From the NCBI RefSeq assembly GCF_900116445.1, contig NZ_FPBH01000036.1:1-64000 (forward strand): a stretch of 64,000 nt of DNA. Direction: 5' to 3'. Positions 25,725-34,866 of the stretch are shown in pieces. Within the stretch, counting starts at the first letter, position 1, and each line of letters begins with the position of its first letter. The notes beneath the pieces were generated by a model, which saw only the letters and a program-made list of their open reading frames with translations, was not told the DNA's origin and searched no databases. Source of the DNA: Paraburkholderia aspalathi. Its GTDB lineage: Bacteria; Pseudomonadota; Gammaproteobacteria; Burkholderiales; Burkholderiaceae. The translations under genes and the position numbers were made by a program.

Positions 25725-27293
25725 ATGAGAAAGAAGCTCATCTGTCTGTTGGTGGCGGGGAGTTTGCCAGGCTTTGCCATGGCAGACGCCACCAGCGACC
25801 AGATCAAGGCGCTACAGGCCCAGCTCAACGCACTGCAAAAGGAGGTGAAGCAGTTGCGTTCCGAGGTAGCGTCCAAACCGAAAGCGGCGGCAGCAGCCAC
25901 CGCGGCGCCGGCTCCGGCTGTGGTGGCGGCGCCGGTCGACATCTCCTCGCCGGACTACGGCAAGGCCCAGGCGACGCTGACCAACGACCAGGTCGATTCG
26001 ATGAAGCAGCAGATCGCCAATCAGCAGTTGAAGGTCGACTCGCTGGTGGACGCGGCGAACACGGGGCCGATCGCCGGCTTGTCGGTGACGGGCTATATCG
26101 ATCCGACCTACATGTATAACCGCGCGCAGAGCAGCTCGTCGTTCCTGTTCGCGAACCATGAAAGTAGCTACAACTACTTCAACAGCACGTTCGGCGATCT
26201 GTACTTAGACATCAAGAAGACCTTCGGTGTCGGCCCGATGGCGCCGTCGGCCGAAATCACCTTGATGCCGAACCGCGGCAACGGCATTACCCTGCTCTCG
26301 AACGAGCACGGCGATATCGGCAACAACATCCTGAACACGGCCGTGGTCAATGTGCCGTTGACGGCGACCACGACCCTCGTGGCCGGTTTGATTCCGAGCT
26401 TCGGCGGCTATGAAGTGCAGCAATCGAACCAGATGCTGACGCTCACGCACAACCTGTTGTACGACTTCTCGGATCCGGGCAGCTACATCGGTATCGGCGC
26501 GAACTATGCGACGGGTAACTGGGCGTGGAAGTTCTTCCTCGGCAACGAACAGTACCGCACGTTTGGCGCGACGACGCAGGTCGGCACCAATGCGCTGGGC
26601 GATCCGATCACGACCAGCAACAAGATCCCGACCCTCACGGGACGAGTCGACTACACGTGGTCGAGCGCACTGGATGTGGGTGGCTCGTTCAACATCGGCC
26701 GTCAGACGCTGCCTAGCGCGATCGATAGCAACGGTGTAGTCAGCTACGGCGTAGGCGGTCAGGCGCCGAGCTCGGGCGGTACGTTCTTCTTCACCGAAGC
26801 CGACCTGACCTACACGCTGGCTGATGTGCAGTACAACGCCGAACTCGACTACGGTCAGCAGCAGAACGCCGCGTTCAACGGCGGCCAGGCACAGTGGTAC
26901 GGCCTCTCGCTGCTCGCGCACCGCAAGTTCTCGCTGCCGGTGGTGGGCCGTATGGGCGTGACCGCCCGTTACGACCTGCTCGTCGACAGCAAGAATGGCG
27001 GCGGCGGTGGTGGCATCGCGTTGAATTCGAACGGCATGGACACTGCCGACGGCTTCGGTATCGGCGCGGACTGCCTCGCCAATTCGAAGGCGAACGGCGG
27101 TCTCGGCTTCGAGTGCAAGGGCGCAACCCGCCAGGACGTTTCGCTCGATCTGTTGTTCTACCCGACCCAGCAGATCACGGTCAAGGTGGAATACCGCCAC
27201 GACTGGGCGAACAAACAGGTGTTCCTGAAGAACGACGGCTCGTACGGCAAGTCCAACGACCTGCTCGCAACGCAGTTCATCTACTCGTTCTAA
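25725..27293 (+). CDS. DUF3138 family outer-membrane beta-barrel protein
   Basis: 522 aa. Signal peptide MRKKLICLLVAGSLPGFAMA (cut near 20), then a short coiled-coil-like segment (DQIKALQAQLNALQKEVKQL) and an Ala/Pro linker, then a long beta-rich region ending in the aromatic residue of ...FIYSF expected for a barrel. This matches DUF3138, found mainly in Burkholderiales. It is 38 bases after potI and before the puuB genes, so an outer-membrane channel for putrescine or its conjugates is a reasonable inference; no biochemical role is known to me. Confidence 0.8.
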   Translation: MRKKLICLLVAGSLPGFAMADATSDQIKALQAQLNALQKEVKQLRSEVASKPKAAAAATAAPAPAVVAAPVDISSPDYGKAQATLTNDQVDSMKQQIANQQLKVDSLVDAANTGPIAGLSVTGYIDPTYMYNRAQSSSSFLFANHESSYNYFNSTFGDLYLDIKKTFGVGPMAPSAEITLMPNRGNGITLLSNEHGDIGNNILNTAVVNVPLTATTTLVAGLIPSFGGYEVQQSNQMLTLTHNLLYDFSDPGSYIGIGANYATGNWAWKFFLGNEQYRTFGATTQVGTNALGDPITTSNKIPTLTGRVDYTWSSALDVGGSFNIGRQTLPSAIDSNGVVSYGVGGQAPSSGGTFFFTEADLTYTLADVQYNAELDYGQQQNAAFNGGQAQWYGLSLLAHRKFSLPVVGRMGVTARYDLLVDSKNGGGGGGIALNSNGMDTADGFGIGADCLANSKANGGLGFECKGATRQDVSLDLLFYPTQQITVKVEYRHDWANKQVFLKNDGSYGKSNDLLATQFIYSF

Positions 27294-27308
27294 AACGACC
27301 CGCCTCAT

Positions 27309-27339
27309 CGCGTGGCCCGGCTTTACCGCGGGCCACGCG
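27309..27339 (+). terminator. 10-bp perfect hairpin after the DUF3138 gene
   Basis: CGCGTGGCCC / GGGCCACGCG around an 11-base loop, 15 bases after the stop. A strong stem but no T-run. The puuB genes start 28 bases later, so it may be an attenuator or an mRNA 3'-end protector. Confidence 0.55.
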
Positions 27340-27366
27340 CCAAGGCCTCTTCTGCATGCTCTGCCT

Positions 27367-28659
27367 ATGCTCCGATTCTCAAACCAGCCTCACGTCGCCT
27401 CGTATTACGCAGCAACCGCCAACGACACCACCCGCCATCCCCCACTCGAAGAAACGCTCAACGTCGACGTCTGCGTGATCGGCGCCGGACTCACTGGCAT
27501 CTCGACTGCGTTGAACCTCGCCGAACGCGGTCACTCGGTCGCGGTGCTCGAAGCATCGAAAGTCGGATGGGCCGCGAGCGGCCGCAATGGTGGCCAGTTG
27601 ATCGGCGGCTTTGCCTGCGATATCGATACATTCGCGAAGTTCATGCCCGCGAATGACGTGAAGCGTGTTTGGGACATGGGGCTCGAAACCCTGGATATCG
27701 TCAAGGAACGCGTCGCGAAGCATCAGATCGACTGCGACCTGACCATTGGTTACCTGACCGCGGCGAACAAGCCGCGCGATACGGATGCGCTGCAAAAATG
27801 GCGTGACGAAGCGCAACGGCGCTTCGGCTATGACCGTTTCAGTTATGTCGACGCCGATGGCGTCGGCAACTATGTTCAATCGCAGCGCTATCTCGGCGGA
27901 TTGTTCGATGCGGACAGCGGCCATCTGCATCCGCTGAATTACACGCTCGGTCTGGCGCGCGCTGCGCGCGAAGCAGGCGTACGGATTTTCGAAGACAGCT
28001 GCGTCACCGCGTTGCGCCAGGAAAACGGCCGGCATGTGGCCGAAACCGCGCGTGGCAAGGTCAATGCGCAATTCGTCGTGCTCGCCTGCAATACCTATCT
28101 CGGCCAACTCGCACCGGATCTTGCCAGCAAGATCATGCCGGTCGGCACCTACGTGATCGCCACCGAACCGCTCGACCCCGATCGCGCCGAAGCGCTGATG
28201 CCGGCGAAAGCGGCCGTCTGCGACAGCCGCTTCGTGCTGGACTATTTCCGCCCTGCCCCCGACAATCGTTTGTTGTGGGGCGGCAAAGTCAGCTATTCGA
28301 CCTTCGCGCCGCGCAATCTCGGTGAAGCAATGCGCCGCGATATGTTGAAGACTTTCCCGCAGCTCGACGATGTCAAAATCGACTATGCGTGGGGCGGCTT
28401 CGTCGACATCACAATGAATCGCGCACCGCATTTCGGCCGGCTATCGCCTACCGTGTATTTCGCGCAGGGTTTCTCCGGTCACGGCGTGAACACTACCGGG
28501 CTCGCGGGCAAGCTGATCGCCGAAGCGATCGACGGTCAGGCGTCGCGCTTTGATCTGTTCGGCAAGATTCGCCACCGCGACTTCCCCGGCGGCGCTACAC
28601 TGCGCACCCCCGCCCTCGTGCTTGCGATGGCCTGGTATCGAATGAAGGACCTGCTTTGA
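27367..28659 (+). CDS. puuB: Gamma-glutamylputrescine oxidase-like FAD enzyme (copy 1)
   Basis: 430 aa. DAO-family flavoenzyme: Rossmann motif VDVCVIGAGLTGISTALNLAE with VLEASKVGWAASGRNGGQ, and the C-terminal FAD block YAWGGFVDITMNRAPHFGR...QGFSGHGVN. In E. coli PuuB oxidises gamma-glutamylputrescine to the aldehyde used by PuuC, releasing ammonia and hydrogen peroxide. A tandem paralogue follows with a one-base overlap. Which copy prefers which substrate is unknown. Confidence 0.85.
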   Translation: MLRFSNQPHVASYYAATANDTTRHPPLEETLNVDVCVIGAGLTGISTALNLAERGHSVAVLEASKVGWAASGRNGGQLIGGFACDIDTFAKFMPANDVKRVWDMGLETLDIVKERVAKHQIDCDLTIGYLTAANKPRDTDALQKWRDEAQRRFGYDRFSYVDADGVGNYVQSQRYLGGLFDADSGHLHPLNYTLGLARAAREAGVRIFEDSCVTALRQENGRHVAETARGKVNAQFVVLACNTYLGQLAPDLASKIMPVGTYVIATEPLDPDRAEALMPAKAAVCDSRFVLDYFRPAPDNRLLWGGKVSYSTFAPRNLGEAMRRDMLKTFPQLDDVKIDYAWGGFVDITMNRAPHFGRLSPTVYFAQGFSGHGVNTTGLAGKLIAEAIDGQASRFDLFGKIRHRDFPGGATLRTPALVLAMAWYRMKDLL

Positions 28660-29981
28660 TGAATACACCGACTCCTGGCTTCAACACCCTCGACCACCGC
28701 GCGGATGCGCTGATCGCCAACTCCTACTACGAGGCGAGCGCCACGCGTCCGCCGGCCGACGATCCGATGCTCGACGGCACCTTGGAGGCCGACGTCTGCG
28801 TGATCGGCGCGGGCTTCTCCGGTTTGTCGGTGGCGTTGGAATGCCGGGCGCGCGGATTGTCGGTGGTGGTGCTCGATGCGCATCGTCCCGGTTGGGGCGC
28901 GTCGGGCCGCAACGGCGGGCAGACCTTGGTGGGTTTCGCGAAAGACGAGATCATCGAACGGCAACTCGGACTCGACGGCGCACGCGCCGCGTGGGCGATG
29001 TCGGTGGAAGGCGTGGCTCTGGTGCGCGAGCGCATTGAACGCTACGGCATTGATTGCGATTTCACCGCCGGCTATCTGACGGTGGCCACCAAACCGAAAC
29101 GCGTGCCGGATTTGCGTTCGTGGATGGAATCGGCGTCGCAACGCTGGGGCTATACGAAACTCTCGTGGCTCGATACCGATGAAGTGCGTTCACGTGTCGC
29201 TTCGAGACGTTATCTGGCGGGCGTCTACGATCCGTTTTCCGGTCATCTGCATCCGCTCAAATACTGCCTCGGTCTCGCCGATGCGGCACGTCGCGAAGGC
29301 GCGCAACTGTTTGCGCATTCGCCGGCAATCGAAGTCGTGCGTGGTGCACGGCCTGTCGTGCGGACCGCTAATGGCGAGGTACGCTGCCGCTTCGTCGCGG
29401 CATGCGGCAATGCCACGATCGGTGATGTCTTGCCGGCGCCGGTGGCCGCGCGCATCGCGCCGATTGCCTCTTACATTGTCGCCACGGAGCCGCTCGGTCA
29501 GGCACGCGCGGACGCACTGATCAAAGGACGTGAGGCGATTTGCGACAACAACTTCTTCCTCGATTACTTCCGTCTGTCGGCTGATCACCGCGTGCTGTTC
29601 GGTGGCCGCGCGAGTTCGACCGGCGCGTCGCCCGTGCAACTCGGCGAGGAAATCCGCAAGCGCATGATCGGCGTGTTCCCGCAGCTAGGCGATGTGCGAA
29701 TCGACTATGCGTGGGGTGGTTTCGTCGACGTGACGCGCAATCGTGCGCCCGATTTCGGTTCGATCGATCCGAACTACTTCTACGTGCAGGGGTTTTCAGG
29801 TCACGGCGTGGCGTTGACCGGGATTGCCGGGCGCGTGATTGCGAAAGCTATGGCCGGTGAGACCGCGGCCTTCGATCTGTTCGCGCAACTGCGGCACGCA
29901 CGCTTTCCGGGCGGCCCGGCATTACGTGGGCCGGCGCTGGAACTCGGGATGATGTATCACCGGATTCTGGAGTTGTTCTAG
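28659..29981 (+). CDS. puuB: Gamma-glutamylputrescine oxidase-like FAD enzyme (copy 2)
   Basis: 440 aa. Same layout as copy 1: VCVIGAGFSGLSVALECRARG, GWGASGRNGGQTLVGF, and YAWGGFVDVTRNRAPDFG...QGFSGHGVALTG. ATG 28659 overlaps the stop of copy 1 (TGATG), so translation is coupled. The two proteins are clearly paralogous over the full length. The second copy may act on a different polyamine conjugate or simply add capacity. It converges with the Lrp-type gene after 63 bases. Confidence 0.83.
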   Translation: MNTPTPGFNTLDHRADALIANSYYEASATRPPADDPMLDGTLEADVCVIGAGFSGLSVALECRARGLSVVVLDAHRPGWGASGRNGGQTLVGFAKDEIIERQLGLDGARAAWAMSVEGVALVRERIERYGIDCDFTAGYLTVATKPKRVPDLRSWMESASQRWGYTKLSWLDTDEVRSRVASRRYLAGVYDPFSGHLHPLKYCLGLADAARREGAQLFAHSPAIEVVRGARPVVRTANGEVRCRFVAACGNATIGDVLPAPVAARIAPIASYIVATEPLGQARADALIKGREAICDNNFFLDYFRLSADHRVLFGGRASSTGASPVQLGEEIRKRMIGVFPQLGDVRIDYAWGGFVDVTRNRAPDFGSIDPNYFYVQGFSGHGVALTGIAGRVIAKAMAGETAAFDLFAQLRHARFPGGPALRGPALELGMMYHRILELF

Positions 29982-30044
29982 GCAGGCTTTCGAGCTTTAA
30001 GACGTGAGATCGGCCAGTGCTCCAACCACGATAATTGCGTAGCT

Positions 30045-30539
30045 TCAGTCATCATCTGTCAGCAACTTGTCGAGAGGCACTCCGTGCTTGACGAACGGCG
30101 AACGGATCACGATGTAACTGAAATACTTCTCGATGCCGAGATTGCGGTCGAGCAGGCGTTCGATCACTTCCTGGTAGTGACCGATGTCCTTGACGACGAA
30201 CTTGAGCAGGTAGTCGTACCCGCCGCTCACCAGGTGACATTCGGTAATTTCGTCGAGATCGCGCACGTTCGCCTCGAAACGGACAAAGTCCTCGCGCCGA
30301 TGGTCATGCAGCATGATTTCCGTGAACACTGACACGATGCTGGTCACTTTCGCGACATTCACGTGCGCACCGTAGCCCGAAATCACACCGGCTGATTCAA
30401 GACGCCTGACGCGCTGCAGGCACGGGCTCGCAGAAAGACCGACCGCGGCGGCGAGATTCGCGTTGGTGATGTTGCCGTTCCTCTGCAATTCGGCGAGGAT
30501 CTTGATGTCGATCCGGTCGAGTTTTGGTCGGTTGCTCAT
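30045..30539 (-). CDS. Lrp/AsnC-family transcriptional regulator
   Basis: 164 aa. N-terminal helix-turn-helix (LDRIDIKILAELQRNGNITNANLAAAVGLSASP) and a C-terminal RAM ligand domain (ECHLVSGGYDYLLKFVVKDI), typical length for Lrp. ATG 30539 gives the normal start (MSNRPKLDRIDIKIL). It borders the putrescine locus and follows two HAD genes on the same strand. Its ligand is probably an amino acid or amine; target unknown. Confidence 0.87.
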   Translation of the reverse strand: MSNRPKLDRIDIKILAELQRNGNITNANLAAAVGLSASPCLQRVRRLESAGVISGYGAHVNVAKVTSIVSVFTEIMLHDHRREDFVRFEANVRDLDEITECHLVSGGYDYLLKFVVKDIGHYQEVIERLLDRNLGIEKYFSYIVIRSPFVKHGVPLDKLLTDDD

Positions 30540-30580
30540 ATCGTTCTGTTCTCGAATCGGCGGGCGAACCGGCTTTCCCG

Positions 30581-31306
30581 CTAAACGCGGGAAAGCTCCT
30601 CGTGATGCGCCTTGACGAACTGCGCCATGCTGGTGAACCTGAAATCGACAGAAGGCTCCGCGAATGTGCGCATCGTCGCGCCGAGCCCGCGCTGCTCGAA
30701 GCGCCGATGAATCCAGCATGAACGAATGTCTAACCGGTTGGCTGGCTCATGATCGTGGTACATGCTGTCCGCGACGTGCAGGATTTCGTCCTTGCGCACG
30801 CCGAGTGTCGACAGCACGTCGAGCATATATTCAAAATTGCGGCTCGACGGTTTGTAGCTTCCCACATCCTCAGCCGTGACAACGACGTCAAAGGGCACAT
30901 GCAGCCTGGCGCGGCTGTATGTGAAATTCTCGTTATCCACGTTCGATATGATGACCAGCTTGAAGTACTTCTTCAAATACTGCAGCGTACTTGCCGAATC
31001 CGGGAAGGCAGGCCAATTGCGGACCGAACGACCATAGGCCTCCGCCTGCTCGCGCGTGTAACTGACGCCCCACTCCTCCGCTAGCCGCTTGTAGACCACC
31101 TCGAGCAGCCGGTTGTACGGCATGTCGGGCGTCGCGTTCTGCTGATATGACTCGTGGCGGGCGTGCGCTTCCAGCACCTGGTCGCGCGTCGATGGCGGGT
31201 CAAGCGATGAGACCAATGCTGACAGCCCCGCGACGATGCCCGATTCCCAGTCGATCAGGGTGCCATAGCAGTCGAACGTCAGGGCCTTAAAATCCGTCAG
31301 CCGCAT
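30581..31306 (-). CDS. HAD-superfamily type II haloacid-dehalogenase-like hydrolase (copy 1)
   Basis: 241 aa. Nucleophile Asp12 in LTFDCYGTLIDWE, motif II IISNVDNEN, motif III Lys in GSYKPSSRNFEYML, and C-terminal acidic motif HVADSMYHDHEPAN. This is the layout of 2-haloacid dehalogenase type II, but many members are phosphatases or of unknown substrate. ATG 31306 has AAGGAG. It is a gapless paralogue of the next gene (31411-32136), with well over half the residues identical by eye. Confidence 0.82.
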   Translation of the reverse strand: MRLTDFKALTFDCYGTLIDWESGIVAGLSALVSSLDPPSTRDQVLEAHARHESYQQNATPDMPYNRLLEVVYKRLAEEWGVSYTREQAEAYGRSVRNWPAFPDSASTLQYLKKYFKLVIISNVDNENFTYSRARLHVPFDVVVTAEDVGSYKPSSRNFEYMLDVLSTLGVRKDEILHVADSMYHDHEPANRLDIRSCWIHRRFEQRGLGATMRTFAEPSVDFRFTSMAQFVKAHHEELSRV

Positions 31307-31327
31307 GAAGGGCTCCTTAACTGGGGT

Positions 31328-31395
31328 GTTCCGGCTTGCGCGGAACGCGCCGCGCCCGCACCGGCGCGGCAAATCAAACCGGCACAAAGGCCGGT
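31328..31395 (-). terminator. Three successive hairpins between the two HAD genes
   Basis: In the 104-base gap: GTTCCG/CGGAAC (31328-31346), GCCGCGCC/GGCGCGGC (31349-31370) and ACCGG/CCGGT (31378-31395). The middle one is strongest. They could end or trim the transcript of the upstream HAD gene before the second one is read. Confidence 0.45.
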
Positions 31396-31410
31396 AAACC
31401 TATCGACTAC

Positions 31411-32136
31411 TTACTTCTGCAGCAGCGCTTCCTGGTGAGCCTTCGCGAATTCGGCCATGCTGTTGAAGCGGAAGTTCACGGTGGGTTGCTCACCGGGGTT
31501 CATCGTTGCGCCGAAACCGGTTTGCGAATGGCGGCGATAGATCCAGCACGATGCAAGCCCGAACGCGTTCGCGGGCTTGTGGTCGTGGAACAGACTCTCG
31601 GCGGTGTGGAGGATCTTCTCCCTCCGGATGCCGCGCTCACCCAGCTTTTCCAGCATGTACTCGAAATTTCGCGGCGACGGTTTATAGGAGCCGACGTCTT
31701 CTGCGGTGATGATTGCGTCGAATTCGACCTGAAGCTTCGCGTTGCTGTACGTGAAGCTGTCATTGTCGATGTTCGACAGGATGACCAGCTTGTAGTGCTT
31801 CTTCAGATACTGCAGCGCGTTCGCCGAGTCCTCAAATGCCGGCCAATTGCGTATGGACTTGCCGTAGGCGAGGCACTCCTCGTACGTGAAAGGCACCTGC
31901 CATTCCTCGGCGAGTCGCTTGTACACGATCGGCAGCAGTTCCTGGTAACGCTTGGCCGGCGTGTAGGTCTGCTGCGACGACTCATGACGTGCGTGTGCTT
32001 CAAGAACCTGATCCCGCGTCAGCGGCGGGTCGACGCGTTCGAGCAGCGGACGCAAGCCCTCGAAAATACCCGTTTCCCAGTCGATGAGCGTGCCGTAGCA
32101 GTCGAAAGTCAGTGTATCGAAGTCGGTCAGTTTCAC
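31411..32136 (-). CDS. HAD-superfamily type II haloacid-dehalogenase-like hydrolase (copy 2)
   Basis: 241 aa, the same length and motifs as copy 1: Asp12 in LTFDCYGTLIDWE, ILSNIDNDS, GSYKPSPRNFEYML, HTAESLFHDHKPAN. The start is GTG 32136 behind GGAGG. The tandem pair probably arose by duplication. Real substrate unknown; dehalogenation is suggested by family name only. Confidence 0.82.
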   Translation of the reverse strand: MKLTDFDTLTFDCYGTLIDWETGIFEGLRPLLERVDPPLTRDQVLEAHARHESSQQTYTPAKRYQELLPIVYKRLAEEWQVPFTYEECLAYGKSIRNWPAFEDSANALQYLKKHYKLVILSNIDNDSFTYSNAKLQVEFDAIITAEDVGSYKPSPRNFEYMLEKLGERGIRREKILHTAESLFHDHKPANAFGLASCWIYRRHSQTGFGATMNPGEQPTVNFRFNSMAEFAKAHQEALLQK

Positions 32137-32333
32137 AGTAACGCCTCCAGTTGGTTGGTGAGCTAGACATAGTCTATTGGGCACGCCCAGCAACCGTTAC
32201 TTATGTGGTCCACCGCATCGGCAATCTCTGTTGCTCGTCCGCACACCAACAGCAGAATCTGCTGCTGGCTTCTGCCTGGCATGTTAGCAAAAGGCGATCG
32301 CTGAATACCTTGCTGCAGGCACCCAAGCAGGCG

Positions 32334-33215
32334 TTATCTCCGCTGCGGCCCAAACATCCGCGACAACGCGCGCGCAAGCTCCTTAACAGCGGCATCCGCC
32401 GTCGGACGATGCAGCAGCGCAATATCCATGGTTTCGATCGAAGGCAACCCGCTCTTCGATGTCAGCACCGCGTGATCCGCCAGCACCGCGCGCGCGGGCA
32501 GCAGACTGATCCCGAGACCATCGGCAACAGCTGCCTGGATTCCGCTCAAACTCGAACTGATAAAGCTCATCCGCCAGCGGCGCCCGAGTCCTTCGATCGC
32601 GTTGGTCATGTCGTCACGGTATAACCCGCGCGGCGGAAACGCGACGATCGGAATCGGATCAAGGTGGATTGAAGGGTTCTTCGCACTGTCGATCCACCTC
32701 AATTGCTCCGGCCAGCACGCAACGGCCTCACGGCTATTGCGCCGCTGCTTCACGAGAATCAGATCCAGATCGCCGCGATCGTAGCTATTGCTCAGGTCGC
32801 GGCTCAATCCGCTGGTCACTTCCAGCTTGACCTGCGGATGCTTGCGGTTGAACGCGGCAAGCATATGGGTTGTCGGCCCGCCGACGAAATCTTCCGGCAC
32901 GCCCAGCCGGACCGTCAGCCCCACCGTCGCGCCCGAGAGCGCTTCAATCATTTCATCGTTGAGAGCAAGCATGCGGCGCGCGTAGGCGAGCAAGGTTTCG
33001 CCGGCATCGGTCGGACTCACGTCGCGGCTGCCGCGCTCGAGCAGCTTGTGCCCCGCCATGTCCTCGAGACGCCGCACCTTCTGGCTGATGGTGGACTGCG
33101 TGGAATGAAGCCGTGCGGAAGCCGCAGTGAAGGTGCCGCAATCGGCCACCATGACGATGGCCTTCAGCAGATCCAGATCGAACAACGGTGTACGCGCTTT
33201 GGCGTTGGGTTTCAT
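32334..33215 (-). CDS. LysR-family transcriptional regulator
   Basis: 293 aa. Helix-turn-helix at about 12-70 (FDLDLLKAIVMVADCGTFTAASARLHSTQSTISQ), then an effector domain. ATG 33215 has GGAGG. It is divergent from the porin gene at 33485, across a 269-base AT-rich gap, and lies upstream of the two HAD genes on its own strand; it may control either side. The divergent placement favours the porin-symporter-amidohydrolase module. Confidence 0.88.
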   Translation of the reverse strand: MKPNAKARTPLFDLDLLKAIVMVADCGTFTAASARLHSTQSTISQKVRRLEDMAGHKLLERGSRDVSPTDAGETLLAYARRMLALNDEMIEALSGATVGLTVRLGVPEDFVGGPTTHMLAAFNRKHPQVKLEVTSGLSRDLSNSYDRGDLDLILVKQRRNSREAVACWPEQLRWIDSAKNPSIHLDPIPIVAFPPRGLYRDDMTNAIEGLGRRWRMSFISSSLSGIQAAVADGLGISLLPARAVLADHAVLTSKSGLPSIETMDIALLHRPTADAAVKELARALSRMFGPQRR

Positions 33216-33484
33216 TGAGCCTCCAGTCAGACGCCGTCATGCCGGATAAGGGCATACGTCTAATCAATACTATTCGATTTCGCACTGATATGCATTTGAA
33301 CATTTAATTTTTGAATATTGGGTGACGTGGATAACATCAAGCGATGTCGAAGCGGTGGCCACTCGACGGCAGATTACTCCGCATCGACATCAGACAAAAA
33401 ACTCGAATGTGGGCGAAACGCGGCACGACGCCGCCGTGCCGGCAGAAAAAAGCGCCACAACGAGACACATACCCGGAGACAGGC

Positions 33485-34615
33485 ATGCAGCAAACGCAGT
33501 TGAAGAAAAGCTGGAGAAAACCACTCGCAGGCATCGGCGCAGGCATGATGCTAGTGGGCACGGCAGGTGCGCAGTCCAGCGTCACGCTGTACGGAATCGT
33601 CGATTCGGGCGTGACCTACACGAACAACCAGCAAGGCCATTCGGCATGGCAGGCAACGGCCGGCAACGAGTCCGGGCCGCGCTGGGGGATGCTCGGAACG
33701 GAAGATTTGGGTGGCGGCCTGAAGGCAAACTTCCGGCTGGAAAACGGTTTCAACCTCGAAAACGGCGCGGCCGGCCAGGGCGGCCGGATGTTCGGCCGTC
33801 AGGCATGGGTCGGCGTGAGCGGCGACAAGCTGGGCGCGCTGACCTTGGGCCGCCAGTACAACACCGTCCAGGACATTCTTGGCTCGATCCAGATCAGCAA
33901 TACGCTGGTCCAGTATTCGACCCACCCGTTCGACAACGACGACATCAACAATACGTTCCGCACCAACAACGCGGTCAAATACGTCTCGCCGATCATCGCC
34001 GGCTTGCAAACCAACCTGATGTACGGCTTTTCGAACGCAACCGGCTTCGCTGCGAACAATAGCTGGAGCGCGGGTGTGACGTACACGCACGGTCCACTCA
34101 ATGCCGGCGCGGCGTACGCACGTATGAATCAGCCCGCCAGCAGCGCGGCGGGCGCGGTCGCATCCGACAATTACTTTGCGTCTTCGGCCGCCGTATTCGG
34201 CACACATCTCGGCGCGGCGACGCGTCAACAGATCTGGGGCGCGGGCGCGACCTACGCTATCGGGCCCGCCACGCTGGGGCTGCTCTACACAGGCACGGAC
34301 TTCAACATGGCGGCCGGTGGCGCCCTGCGCTTCGGCAACTACGAGGGAAGCCTGCGCTACGCGCTGACGCCCGCGCTGATCGCGGCCGCCGGTTACACGT
34401 ACACCCAGGTGTCGCAAGGCGACGCCGGCGGACACTATCACCAGGCCTCGGCCGGTCTCCAGTACCTGTTGTCCAAGCGCACCGACGTGTATGTGAACGG
34501 CCTCTACCAGAACGCCTCGTCGCGCATCGGTCATGCGTGGATCGACGGCATCGCAGCGCCCTCGTCGACGACTTCACAACTGGCGTTCGTCGCCGGCCTG
34601 CGTCAGAAGTTCTGA
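33485..34615 (+). CDS. Gram-negative general porin (Burkholderia OmpC type)
   Basis: 376 aa. Signal peptide to about residue 30 (IGAGMMLVGTAGAQ), mature start SSVTLYGIVDSGVTYT, the GTEDLGGGLKANFRLENGF segment, and the C-terminal ...GLRQKF ending in Phe, as in trimeric 16-strand porins. ATG 33485 follows GGAGACAGG. First gene of the module with the SSS symporter and amidohydrolases, so likely the outer-membrane entry for its substrate. Confidence 0.9.
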   Translation: MQQTQLKKSWRKPLAGIGAGMMLVGTAGAQSSVTLYGIVDSGVTYTNNQQGHSAWQATAGNESGPRWGMLGTEDLGGGLKANFRLENGFNLENGAAGQGGRMFGRQAWVGVSGDKLGALTLGRQYNTVQDILGSIQISNTLVQYSTHPFDNDDINNTFRTNNAVKYVSPIIAGLQTNLMYGFSNATGFAANNSWSAGVTYTHGPLNAGAAYARMNQPASSAAGAVASDNYFASSAAVFGTHLGAATRQQIWGAGATYAIGPATLGLLYTGTDFNMAAGGALRFGNYEGSLRYALTPALIAAAGYTYTQVSQGDAGGHYHQASAGLQYLLSKRTDVYVNGLYQNASSRIGHAWIDGIAAPSSTTSQLAFVAGLRQKF

Positions 34616-34647
34616 CGGGATACGCAAGACACCTCAGGAAGGACCCC

Positions 34648-34866
34648 ATGAAACTTCGCTTTCTGCTGGCCGCGCTGCCATTCATCGGCATCTATTCAGG
34701 CGGCTCAATTGCCGCCGGTACGCCGCTCCTGTTCGGCCTGCCGTTTCTGCTCGTCTGGAACCTGTTCTGGATGGCTGCAACGGCGGCCATTCTCGCCATC
34801 ATCTATTGCCTCGACACGCGCGACGAAGCGGCGCAAGCGGCCGAACAGACGGGAGGTGGGCAATGA
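34648..34866 (+). CDS. DUF3311 small membrane protein
   Basis: 72 aa, two predicted membrane segments (FLLAALPFIGIYSGGS and LPFLLVWNLFWMAATAAIL). It matches DUF3311, small proteins that usually sit directly before an SSS-family symporter gene, as here (ATGA overlap). Probably an accessory or stabilising subunit of the carrier. Confidence 0.8.
   Translation: MKLRFLLAALPFIGIYSGGSIAAGTPLLFGLPFLLVWNLFWMAATAAILAIIYCLDTRDEAAQAAEQTGGGQ

Noticed and set aside
30581..32136. Naming the HAD pair as true haloacid dehalogenases
   Set aside because: Family motifs fit, but many members are phosphatases and the context offers no haloacid transporter.
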